Shown piece after piece: positions 36,394 through 44,540 of a stretch of DNA of 64,000 bases. A program made the translations under genes and the position numbers. How positions within the stretch are numbered: position 1 is the stretch's first letter; the number at the start of each line of letters is the position of its first letter. A model generated the notes under the pieces. That model searched no databases. It saw only the letters and a program-made list of their open reading frames with translations, and was not told the DNA's origin. The stretch comes from Dyella_B sp035690825 (GTDB lineage: Bacteria; Pseudomonadota; Gammaproteobacteria; Xanthomonadales; Rhodanobacteraceae): assembly GCF_051954575.1 (NCBI RefSeq), contig NZ_JBQCHP010000080.1, positions 60,825 through 124,824 on the forward strand. Direction: 5' to 3'.

Positions 36394-38118
36394 ATGCTTA
36401 TCCTCATCCTGGCCTTCCTCGGCGGCATCCTCACCATCCTCAGCCCGTGCATCCTGCCGGTGCTGCCGTTCGTGTTCGCACGCGCCGATCGGCCGTTCGC
36501 GCGTAACGGCTTGCCGATGCTGATCGCCATGGCCATCACCTTCGCGCTGGTCGCCACGCTCGCCGCGGTCGGCGGCGGATGGGCGGTGCACGCCAATCAG
36601 TACGGCCGCTATTTCGCGTTGGCGGTGCTGACGGTGCTCGGCCTGACCTTGCTGGTGCCGCACTTCGCCGAGTGGATCAGCCGGCCGTTCGTGAAGCTCG
36701 GCAATCGGCTGACCGAAAAAACCGAAGCCCTGCAGGACTCGCCATGGTCTGCGGCTGGACTGGGCATTGCCACCGGTTTGCTATGGGCGCCGTGCGCGGG
36801 ACCGATCCTTGGCCTGCTGCTCACTGGCGCGGCACTACAGGGCGCCAGCGCGACGACCAGCCTGTTGCTGCTCACCTATGCCGCCGGCGCGGCGGTCTCG
36901 CTGGCGCTTGCCCTGGTGGTCGGCGGGCGCGTTTTCGCACTGATGAAGCGTTCGCTCGGCGCCGGCGAATGGGTGCGCCGCGCACTCGGCGTGCTGGTGC
37001 TGGCCGGCGTGGTCGCGATCGCGCTCGGCGTAGATACCGGTCTACTGACGCGCGTGTCGCTGGCCAGCACAGGCAGCTTCGAACAGAAACTGATCGACGC
37101 CGTGCGCCCTGCCCCGGTCAATGCCGCGCCCGCACCGAAGACCGGCGCGCCGCTGCCGGTGGAAGGCGAACTGCCATCGCTGGCCGGCGCGACGAAATGG
37201 TTCAACAGCGCGCCGCTGACGCCCGAAGCGCTGCGCGGCAAGGTGGTGCTGGTCGACTTCTGGACCTATTCGTGCATCAACTGCATCCGCTCGTTGCCGT
37301 ACGTGAATGCATGGGCGCAGAAGTATCGCGATCACGGCCTGGTAGTGATCGGCGTGCACGCACCGGAATTCGCGTTCGAGAAAGATCCGGCCAACGTCGC
37401 CAAGGCGATCAAGGATTTCAACATCGGCTATCCGGTGGCGATGGATAACGACTACGCGATCTGGAAAGGCTTCAACAACGAATACTGGCCGGCGCACTAT
37501 TTCATCGATGCGCACGGACAGATTCGCGCGCACCATTTCGGCGAAGGCAACTACGCCGGCAGCGAGGAAGTAATCCGCCGTTTGCTGAGCGACGCCGGTT
37601 ACAAGGATCTGCCCGGCGGTTACGTACAACCCGGTGCATCCGGTGCCGAAGCCGCCGGTTCCGGGGACATGCGCCGTTCCCCGGAAACCTATGTCGGTTA
37701 TGCGCGCAGCGAAGGCTTCGCCGGCGGGCAGATTGCGCACGACGATAGCTGGAACTATCAGGCGCCCGATGCGCTCGCCGCCAATCAGTGGGCGTTCGAC
37801 GGAACCTGGACGGTCAACGCCCAGCACGCCACGCTCGACAAATCGAACGGCCGCATCGTCTATCGCTTCCGTGGCCGCGACCTGCACCTGGTGCTGGGCC
37901 CTGGCGAAGACGGCAAGCCGGTGCGCTTCCGCGTCACGCTCGACGGCAAGCCGCCAGGTGACGATCACGGTACCGACATCGATGCCGAGGGCAACGGCGT
38001 CGTCAACGGACAACGCCTGTATCAACTGGTGCGCCAGGCGCACGGCACGGGCGAGCGCGTATTCGAAATCACCTTTCTTGATCCGAACGTGCGCGCGTAC
38101 GCGTTCACGTTCGGCTGA
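36394..38118 (+). CDS. DipZ-type CcdA-thioredoxin fusion protein
   Basis: A 574-aa inner-membrane protein that should move electrons from cytoplasmic thioredoxin to the periplasm. The N-terminal CcdA/DsbD-like domain has LSPCILPVLPF (about residues 15-27) and ATGLLWAPCAGPILG with the two transfer cysteines. Then comes a periplasmic thioredoxin domain with Cys294-Ile-Asn-Cys297 (YSCINC) and a C-terminal beta-rich domain. The start at 36394 begins the first helix; a 43-residue extension would overlap the promoter. It precedes msrB by 19 bp, suggesting it donates electrons to it. Confidence 0.9.
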   Translation: MLILILAFLGGILTILSPCILPVLPFVFARADRPFARNGLPMLIAMAITFALVATLAAVGGGWAVHANQYGRYFALAVLTVLGLTLLVPHFAEWISRPFVKLGNRLTEKTEALQDSPWSAAGLGIATGLLWAPCAGPILGLLLTGAALQGASATTSLLLLTYAAGAAVSLALALVVGGRVFALMKRSLGAGEWVRRALGVLVLAGVVAIALGVDTGLLTRVSLASTGSFEQKLIDAVRPAPVNAAPAPKTGAPLPVEGELPSLAGATKWFNSAPLTPEALRGKVVLVDFWTYSCINCIRSLPYVNAWAQKYRDHGLVVIGVHAPEFAFEKDPANVAKAIKDFNIGYPVAMDNDYAIWKGFNNEYWPAHYFIDAHGQIRAHHFGEGNYAGSEEVIRRLLSDAGYKDLPGGYVQPGASGAEAAGSGDMRRSPETYVGYARSEGFAGGQIAHDDSWNYQAPDALAANQWAFDGTWTVNAQHATLDKSNGRIVYRFRGRDLHLVLGPGEDGKPVRFRVTLDGKPPGDDHGTDIDAEGNGVVNGQRLYQLVRQAHGTGERVFEITFLDPNVRAYAFTFG

Positions 38119-38137
38119 GAGCAACAGGAGCAAGACA

Positions 38138-38752
38138 ATGACTTCAGCTTACGACGACAAAGGCCTGGAGCGGCGGCGATTCCTGCTTGCCCTGGTGGGA
38201 GGCGGTGCGGTGGCGGTCGTGGGCGGATCGACAATGCTGCGGCTGCTCGGCGGCAAGGGTAACGCCACGCCCGCCGCGACCATCCGCGCTGACACCGTAT
38301 TGCTTGAATGCTTCGCCGACGACGATGGCCATCATCTCGGCCCCTGCGATGTGCGCAAGCTGGTGTTGACCGATGCGCAGTGGCATGAACGGCTTTCCGG
38401 CGCCGCGTTCGATGTGATGCGTCGCGCAGGTACCGAGCGGGCGTTCAGCGGTCCGCATGAAAGGCCGCGCAGCAAAGGCCTGTATCGCTGCGCGGGTTGC
38501 GACACCGCCTTGTTCGATGCGGCTACGCAGTTCGATTCGGGCACGGGCTGGCCGAGTTTCTGGCAGCCGATCGCCAAGCCGAATGTGATCGAAACTCGCG
38601 ATACCGCTTTCGGCATGGTTCGCACGGCGGTGAATTGCGCCGGCTGCGATAGCCATCTGGGCCATGTGTTCGACGATGGCCCGCCGCCGACCGGGTTGCG
38701 TTACTGCATGAATTCGGTGGCGTTGCGGTTTGTGGCGTATCGGGTTTCGTGA
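38138..38752 (+). CDS. msrB: Tat-exported peptide-methionine (R)-S-oxide reductase MsrB
   Basis: A 204-aa MsrB with a twin-arginine signal (LERRRFLLALVGGGAVAVVG). The zinc site is Cys118-x-x-Cys121 and Cys167-x-x-Cys170, with GTGWPSFW between. The catalytic Cys190 is in LRYCMNSVALRF. It would reduce methionine-R-sulfoxide in periplasmic proteins. AGGAG lies eight bases before the ATG. Co-transcription with dipZ from an ECF promoter gives a plausible electron supply. Most bacterial MsrB are cytoplasmic, so the Tat signal is notable. Confidence 0.92.
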   Translation: MTSAYDDKGLERRRFLLALVGGGAVAVVGGSTMLRLLGGKGNATPAATIRADTVLLECFADDDGHHLGPCDVRKLVLTDAQWHERLSGAAFDVMRRAGTERAFSGPHERPRSKGLYRCAGCDTALFDAATQFDSGTGWPSFWQPIAKPNVIETRDTAFGMVRTAVNCAGCDSHLGHVFDDGPPPTGLRYCMNSVALRFVAYRVS

Positions 38753-38759
38753 GCCCATC

Positions 38760-38831
38760 GTAGGTTGGGGTGCAAACCCCAACGCCTTCGTGCATGAACA
38801 TGGCGATGTTGGGGTTTACACCCCAACCTAT
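38760..38831. repeat. REP pair overlapping the nadD stop codon
   Basis: A plus-oriented GTAG copy at 38760-38783 and a minus-oriented copy at 38808-38831 form an inverted pair between the convergent msrB and nadD. The minus-strand copy begins ATAGGTTGGGG; its TAG is the stop codon of nadD. It marks the right edge of the islet. Confidence 0.85.
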
Positions 38832-39472
38832 GTGCGGTACGGCTCCAGCAACGCTGCGTCATCGAACAACCCTGCCGGCAGCAGATAGCGCGGATCGCGT
38901 CCCGTCGCGAGCAATTCGCGAATGCGCGTCGCGGACACTTCCAGCGGCGTGACCGCGAGTTCGATCACCTTGCCTGCCGGCATCGAGCGAATCACGCCGG
39001 GATCATCCGTGCGCCGTGCGGCCACCGCGCGTTCCAGTTCCACCGGAACGCATGCTTCGATGCCAGGGCGGTTGATCACGCCAAGATGCGTGACGTCGAA
39101 CAACTCGCGCCAGCGATGCCAACTGCGCAGGCCCGCAAAGGCATCCGCGCCGAGCAACAGCACCAGCGGCCGTTCGCCGTATTCGCGGCGCAGTTCTTCC
39201 AGCGTGTCGATGGTATAGGACGGACCGCTGCGCTCGAGTTCGCGCGTATCCAGCGCCAGCCGCGATTGCCCGCGTAACGCCGCGCGCAGCATGTCCACGC
39301 GCTGGGTGGCGCTGGCGGTGGGCGGCGGGCGATGCGGCGGCACGTTGGCGGGCATCAGGCGTACTTCGGCATCGAGCAGTTCGGAGGCTTCCCAGGCGAC
39401 GCTGAGATGGCCGATATGAATCGGATCGAAGGTGCCGCCGAAAAGCGCCAGCGGAGAGACGGAACGGCTCAT
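38828..39472 (-). CDS. nadD: nicotinate-nucleotide adenylyltransferase
   Basis: Converts nicotinate mononucleotide and ATP to deamido-NAD in NAD synthesis. The 214-aa protein begins MSRSVSPLALFGGTFDPIHIGH with the nucleotidyltransferase HIGH motif. It has the ISSTxxR-type motif as VSATRIRELLA near the C-terminus. The start at 39472 overlaps the holA stop in ATGA. The stop codon lies in a REP element. Elsewhere rsfS follows at once; here it is 4.4 kb away. Confidence 0.95.
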   Translation of the reverse strand: MSRSVSPLALFGGTFDPIHIGHLSVAWEASELLDAEVRLMPANVPPHRPPPTASATQRVDMLRAALRGQSRLALDTRELERSGPSYTIDTLEELRREYGERPLVLLLGADAFAGLRSWHRWRELFDVTHLGVINRPGIEACVPVELERAVAARRTDDPGVIRSMPAGKVIELAVTPLEVSATRIRELLATGRDPRYLLPAGLFDDAALLEPYRT

Positions 39473-40479
39473 ACCAATGCCTGCGCCGCCCGCGGTTCGG
39501 CCATCGCTGCAATCAGGCGCTGCGCTTCCAGCCAGGCATCGCCGGACTCGCGACCCTTGGCGATGCGATCGATCTTCGCCGCGCGCGCCAGGCATTGCAT
39601 CCAGTGTTCGCGCGGCGCACGGCGCAGCGCCTTGCGGAAAAGCTGTTCACGCGCCGGCCACAAGCGTTCGGCGCGCGCCTGCGCAGCAAAGTCCTGCGCG
39701 TTGGCCAGGCGCAACGCGAGCTGCAATTGATTGACCAGCCAGCCCATCAGCGCAATCAGTTCGTCGCCTTCCGCACGCAGGCCGTCGAGGATGCGCAGCG
39801 CGCGCGCGCCATCACCACCGAGCGCGGCGTCGGTGAGCTTGAAAGCGTCGTAACGGGCGCTGTCGGCAACCAGGTTTTCCATCTCCGCCGCATCGACCTT
39901 GCCTTGTCCGTGCAGCACGGCGAGCTTGTCGATTTCCTGCGCGGCGGCAAGCAGGTTGCCTTCCACGCGCTCGGCGAGCAGCGCGGCCGCATCATGTGTG
40001 GCGGCCAATCCGCGCGAGGCGAGGCGCGCGCCGATCCAGGCTTCCCATTCGTTCGGACGCGGCGCGTTGAACACCACCAGGCAACCGGCGGCGTCGACCT
40101 GCTTGGTCCACGCGCCTTCGTGCTTGCTGCTCCATTCCACTGCGGTGATCAACAGCGTCACGTCCGGCGGCGGGTTGGCACAGAATTCGACGATGGCCTT
40201 GGCGCCTTCGACACCGGGACGCCCGGTAGGCAGGCGCAAGTCGAGCAGGCGGCGCGTGGCGAACAACGACATGCCCGCGGCAGAGCGGGCCAGTTCGTCC
40301 CAGTCGAAATGCGCGCCGACATCCAGCACCTGGCGTTCGCTGTAACCGAGCTTGCGCGCCTGCGCGCGCAGCGCGTCGGCCGCTTCCAGCACCAGCAGTT
40401 CTTCGCCAGCCAGCAGGTAGACGGGCCGAAGGCTATCCGCGGCCAGCGCCTTCTGCCACTGGGCGTGGTTGAGCGGCAT
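39469..40479 (-). CDS. holA: DNA polymerase III subunit delta
   Basis: Clamp-loader wrench subunit that opens the beta clamp. The 336-aa protein begins MPLNHAQWQKALAADSLRPVYLLAGEEL, typical for HolA, and has the weak AAA+ domain and C-terminal helical domain (LALRLANAQDFAAQARAE). It lies between lptE (15-bp gap) and nadD (ATGA overlap). Confidence 0.94.
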   Translation of the reverse strand: MPLNHAQWQKALAADSLRPVYLLAGEELLVLEAADALRAQARKLGYSERQVLDVGAHFDWDELARSAAGMSLFATRRLLDLRLPTGRPGVEGAKAIVEFCANPPPDVTLLITAVEWSSKHEGAWTKQVDAAGCLVVFNAPRPNEWEAWIGARLASRGLAATHDAAALLAERVEGNLLAAAQEIDKLAVLHGQGKVDAAEMENLVADSARYDAFKLTDAALGGDGARALRILDGLRAEGDELIALMGWLVNQLQLALRLANAQDFAAQARAERLWPAREQLFRKALRRAPREHWMQCLARAAKIDRIAKGRESGDAWLEAQRLIAAMAEPRAAQALV

Positions 40480-40494
40480 AGGTCAGCGCCTGCC

Positions 40495-41085
40495 TCAGTT
40501 GCCGATCGGCGTGGGCACGTATTGCGGCGGTTGCTGCGTGGTGCTCGCGGTCGCCGGCATCGGACCGACCGCCTTGGCCGCCGCCGTGGTGCCGTGCTCG
40601 GCCACCGCCTGCAAGCGGAACAGCACCGCCTGGATGGCGTCGTCGATCAGGCTGCCCTGGATCTGCTCCATCTGCGATTGCGTGCCTACCGGCTGGCTGG
40701 CGTCGTAGCTGAATTCACGCTGCAGATCGATGGTCTGCTCCGGCACGATCACCTTGCCATCCGAATCGGTCGCGGCGAACGCCACATGGAAGCGCACGGC
40801 GAACTCGGTCACCTGCGCGGCGCCGTTGATGGTGAGCGACTGCACGGTGAAGTTCTGCGCCGGCACACGCAGTTCGGCGACACCGGGGCCGGCGGAATCT
40901 TCAAGCGTGACATTGGACGCGAGCAGTGCGCGCGCCAGCTTGCGCTGGAAATCGCCGCTGCCGCCGACCGTAAGGTGCACGCGTTGCATACCCTGGGGCA
41001 TGGCTGCGCTTCCGCGCAAATGGAAACCGCATGCGGCCAGGGCGAGCATGGGCAGCAGCGCGATCAGTCTAAGAGCCTGATTCAT
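40495..41085 (-). CDS. lptE: LPS-assembly lipoprotein LptE
   Basis: Outer-membrane plug protein of the LptD/E translocon that inserts lipopolysaccharide. The 196-aa protein has a lipoprotein signal (LIALLPMLALAACGFHLRG) with lipobox LAAC followed by the GFHLRG that opens LptE proteins. It ends in a Pro/Thr-rich tail. The start at 41085 is preferred over 41100, which would overlap leuS. It is co-transcribed after leuS. Confidence 0.92.
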   Translation of the reverse strand: MNQALRLIALLPMLALAACGFHLRGSAAMPQGMQRVHLTVGGSGDFQRKLARALLASNVTLEDSAGPGVAELRVPAQNFTVQSLTINGAAQVTEFAVRFHVAFAATDSDGKVIVPEQTIDLQREFSYDASQPVGTQSQMEQIQGSLIDDAIQAVLFRLQAVAEHGTTAAAKAVGPMPATASTTQQPPQYVPTPIGN

Positions 41086-41089
41086 GAAC

Positions 41090-43723
41090 TCATCCTGCAA
41101 CGATGTTGACGATCTTGCCGGGCACTACGATCACCTTGCGCACGGTCTGCCCTTCCAGGAAGGCTGCCACATTGGGTTGCGCGCGCGCCAGCGCCTCGGC
41201 TTCTTCTTTCGAGGCGTTGGCGGGAAGCTCAATGGTAGCGCGCAGCTTGCCGTTGACTTGAACCGCCAGGGTCAGCGTATCGCGCACCAGTGCGGCCGGG
41301 TCCACCTTCGGCCAGGGCTGGTCGTCCAGCACCGCCTGCGCATGGCCCAGCGCCTGCCACAGCGCGTGGCTGACGTGCGGCACTACCGGATTGAGCAGCA
41401 GCACCATGGTTTCCAGCGCCTCGTGGCGCACGGCACGGCCCTGCTCGCTCTGGTCGGTGAACTTGCCCAGCGCGTTGAGCAGTTCCATCAGCGCGGCGAT
41501 GGCGGTGTTGAAGGCGTGGCGGCGGCCGAAGTCGTCGCTGACCTTCTGGATGGTTTCGTGCAACTGACGGCGCAGCGCCTTTTGGCCGGCGTCGAGCTTG
41601 GACGGATCGACTTGCGGATGATCCGGCTGGCCGACGTGCGTCAACACCTCGCGCCAGAAGCGGCGCAGGAAGCGCGCCATGCCTTCCACGCCAGCCTCGT
41701 TCCATTCCAGCGACTGCTCCGGCGGCGCGGCGAACATGGAGAACAGGCGCACCGTGTCGGCGCCGAACTTGTCCACCATCGCCTGCGGATCGACGCCGTT
41801 GTTCTTGGACTTGGACATCTTCTCGATGCCGCCGATGTGGACCGGCTGGCCGTCGGCTTTCAGCACCGCGCCGATCACGTGCGCTTTCGCGTCGCGCTGG
41901 ATTTCCACGTCGACGGGGTTTATCCAATCCTTCGAGCCGTCGGCGTTGTCGCGATAAAACGTTTCCGCGATCACCATGCCCTGGCACAGCAGGTTGGTGG
42001 CCGGCTCGTCGGAATGCACCAGGCCCGCGTCGCGCATCAGCTTGTGATAGAAGCGGAAGTACAGCAGATGCAGGATCGCGTGCTCGATACCGCCGATGTA
42101 TTGGTCGACCGGCAACCAGTAGTTGGCGCGCTCGTCGACCAGGCCGTTCGCACCGGGGCTGGTGTAGCGCGCGTAGTACCAGCTCGATTCCATGAAGGTA
42201 TCGAAGGTGTCGGTTTCGCGCTCGGCCGCGCCGCCGCATTGCGGACAGGTGGTCTTGCGCCATTGCGGATCGGCCTTGATCGGCGACTGCACGCCGGAGA
42301 AGGCGACGTCTTCTGGCAGCACCACCGGCAGTTGATCTTCCGGCACCGGCAACGCGCCGCAATGCGCGCAGTAGATCACCGGAATCGGGCAGCCCCAATA
42401 ACGCTGGCGGCTCACGCCCCAATCGCGCAGGCGCCAGTTGACGCGGCGATGGCCCTTGCCGGCGGCTTCCAGCTTGGCGGCGATGAAGTCGAACGCGTCG
42501 CGGTAGTTCTTGCCGTCCATCTCGCCGGAGTTGATCACGAACATGTCGGCGCGCGACTTGTCCGAATACCACTCCTTCCAGCGCTGCGGGTCGTAGCCGG
42601 TTTCTTCGGCGCTGACCGCGATCACCTGCTTGATCGGCAAGTTGTATTTGTGTGCGAATTCGAAATCGCGCTCGTCATGGCCGGGCACCGCCATCACTGC
42701 GCCGGTGCCGTAACCCATCAGCACGAAGTTGGCCACCCACACCGGCACTTTTTCGCCACTGACCGGATGGATCGCGAACAAGCCGGTGGCCATGCCGCGC
42801 TTTTCCTGCGTTTCCAGTTCGGCTTCAGAGACACCGCCGTGACGCAGTTCTTCCAGGAATGCGGCCAGTTGCGGGTTGCCCGCGGCGGCCTTCTGCGCCA
42901 GCGGATGCTCGCCGGCGATCGACACGAAGGTGACGCCCATCAAGGTATCCGGGCGCGTGGTGAACACGGTCAGCGGTTCGGCTTCGCCTTCCACCGCGAA
43001 ATGGATGTCCACGCCTTCGCTGCGGCCGATCCAGTTGCGCTGCATGGTCTTGACCGCATCCGGCCAGCCGGGCAGCGTGTCCAGGCCATCGAGCAGTTCC
43101 TGCGCGTAGTCGGTGATCTTCAGGAACCACTGCGGGATCTCGCGCTTTTCCACCAGCGCGCCGGAGCGCCAGCCGCGGCCGTCGATCACCTGCTCGTTGG
43201 CCAGCACGGTCTGGTCGACCGGATCCCAGTTCACCACCGCGTTCTTGCGGTAGGCCAGGCCTTTTTGCATCAGCCGGGTGAACATCAGCTGTTCCCAGCG
43301 GTAATAGTCCGGCTTGCAGGTGGCGAATTCGCGCGACCAGTCGATGCCGTAGCCCAATGACTTGAGCTGCTCGCGCATGTGGTCGATGTTCTTGTACGTC
43401 CACTTCGCCGGCGCGGTGTTGTTCTTGATCGCCGCGTTTTCCGCCGGCAGGCCGAACGCGTCCCAGCCCATCGGCTGCAGCACGTTCTTGCCGGTCATGC
43501 GCTGGTAGCGGCTGATCACGTCGGCGATGGTGTAGTTGCGCACGTGGCCCATGTGCAGCGCGCCGGAGGGATACGGCAGCATCGCCAGGCAGTAGAACTT
43601 CGGGCGGGAGGGATCCTCCTTCACCTCATACGCGCGCTGCGCGTTCCAATACAGCTGCGCGGCGGATTCCACCGCCTGCGGGTTGTAGTCGTTGGAAGAA
43701 CCCTGGTCTTGATTGTCCTGCAT
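41090..43723 (-). CDS. leuS: leucyl-tRNA synthetase
   Basis: Class Ia synthetase with an editing domain. The 877-aa protein has the HIGH-type motif in YPSGALHMGHVRNY (about residue 52) and the editing-domain threonine-rich segment (TVFTTRPDTLMGVTF). It has zinc-type cysteines in CPQCGG and the KMSKS motif in EKMSKSKNNGVD (about residue 635). It heads leuS-lptE-holA-nadD. The 208-bp gap upstream contains a REP pair. Confidence 0.97.
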   Translation of the reverse strand: MQDNQDQGSSNDYNPQAVESAAQLYWNAQRAYEVKEDPSRPKFYCLAMLPYPSGALHMGHVRNYTIADVISRYQRMTGKNVLQPMGWDAFGLPAENAAIKNNTAPAKWTYKNIDHMREQLKSLGYGIDWSREFATCKPDYYRWEQLMFTRLMQKGLAYRKNAVVNWDPVDQTVLANEQVIDGRGWRSGALVEKREIPQWFLKITDYAQELLDGLDTLPGWPDAVKTMQRNWIGRSEGVDIHFAVEGEAEPLTVFTTRPDTLMGVTFVSIAGEHPLAQKAAAGNPQLAAFLEELRHGGVSEAELETQEKRGMATGLFAIHPVSGEKVPVWVANFVLMGYGTGAVMAVPGHDERDFEFAHKYNLPIKQVIAVSAEETGYDPQRWKEWYSDKSRADMFVINSGEMDGKNYRDAFDFIAAKLEAAGKGHRRVNWRLRDWGVSRQRYWGCPIPVIYCAHCGALPVPEDQLPVVLPEDVAFSGVQSPIKADPQWRKTTCPQCGGAAERETDTFDTFMESSWYYARYTSPGANGLVDERANYWLPVDQYIGGIEHAILHLLYFRFYHKLMRDAGLVHSDEPATNLLCQGMVIAETFYRDNADGSKDWINPVDVEIQRDAKAHVIGAVLKADGQPVHIGGIEKMSKSKNNGVDPQAMVDKFGADTVRLFSMFAAPPEQSLEWNEAGVEGMARFLRRFWREVLTHVGQPDHPQVDPSKLDAGQKALRRQLHETIQKVSDDFGRRHAFNTAIAALMELLNALGKFTDQSEQGRAVRHEALETMVLLLNPVVPHVSHALWQALGHAQAVLDDQPWPKVDPAALVRDTLTLAVQVNGKLRATIELPANASKEEAEALARAQPNVAAFLEGQTVRKVIVVPGKIVNIVAG

Positions 43724-43838
43724 GATCGGCGCCGTGATGCGTTTTCGGTAGCGCGGGCGTCCGTCGCCGTGCGCTGCGTGGAACCCGGCAGACTAGCAGA
43801 AACGGGGTCTTTCATCCCCTCTCTCTGGGGGAATCATC

Positions 43839-43913
43839 GTAGGTTGGGTTAGCGCAGCGTAACCCAACGTCTTCGAAGCGGCATCGCTGGGTTACGCTCC
43901 GCTAACCCAACCT
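43839..43913. repeat. REP pair, TTGGGTT subtype
   Basis: A plus-oriented copy at 43839-43868 (GTAGGTTGGGTTAGCGCAGC...) and a minus-oriented copy at 43886-43913 form an inverted pair 17 bp apart. It lies between the leuS start and the end of the pqi operon, where transcription from pqi must stop before leuS. Confidence 0.85.
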
Positions 43914-43931
43914 ATGGGTGGTTTCCAGACT

Positions 43932-44540
43932 TCAGGAAGCCGGGCAAGCCGGCACGCTGCCCGCCGCCATCGCCGGCGCCACGCTGGCGATCTGCCCGGC
44001 CAGGGTCAACAAGGCGCGCTGGTGGCCGGCGACCAGGTCGCCATAGCCCTGCCCCACGCTTTCGCTGATATGGCTGGTGCAGGTGAGTGCGGCCTGGCTG
44101 CGCAGTTCGCGCACGGTCCAGGTGGCGTCGATCTGCGCATAGTTGCCGGGCGAGGAATCGAAGCGGCGCAGGTCCACCTTGATGCGCAGCACCGGCTTGC
44201 CGTTCGCCGCCACGCCGCCGCTGATGTCCTGTGCGTGGGTGCGTTGCGCCAGGTCGACCGACAGCGCACCGCGCACCTCGTCGCCCAGCGGGGCGACCCA
44301 GCGCTCGCCATTGAGCAGGCTGACGGCCTGCCCGCCCTGGCGCACCACCAGTTGCGGCACGTCGTTCTGCGCGGGAATGCCGACCGGCAGCAATTCGAAC
44401 TGGAACGGCGCGGGCGCCACGCTTGCGGCCGGCGCGTCATCGGATGGCGGCACCAGCGTGTAGTAGTGCACCGGCGCCGAAGCGCACGCCGCCAGCATCG
44501 CCACGCCGCATGCCGCCAGCAGGTATCGCATACGAATCAT
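43932..44540 (-). CDS. pqiC: PqiC-type outer-membrane lipoprotein of the Pqi lipid-transport system
   Basis: A 202-aa protein with lipobox LAACAS after MLAAC and the ABC-type auxiliary lipoprotein domain (VHYYTLVPP start). PqiC anchors the PqiB tunnel at the outer membrane. The start at 44540 has GGGAG eight bases upstream and overlaps the pqiB stop in ATGA. Confidence 0.88.
   Translation of the reverse strand: MIRMRYLLAACGVAMLAACASAPVHYYTLVPPSDDAPAASVAPAPFQFELLPVGIPAQNDVPQLVVRQGGQAVSLLNGERWVAPLGDEVRGALSVDLAQRTHAQDISGGVAANGKPVLRIKVDLRRFDSSPGNYAQIDATWTVRELRSQAALTCTSHISESVGQGYGDLVAGHQRALLTLAGQIASVAPAMAAGSVPACPAS

Noticed and set aside
41084..43360. A 758-codon open frame on the plus strand
   Set aside because: It is antisense to leuS, a full-length conserved gene. 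Long antisense frames are expected at high GC, and its protein has a low-complexity His/Arg/Val-rich look.
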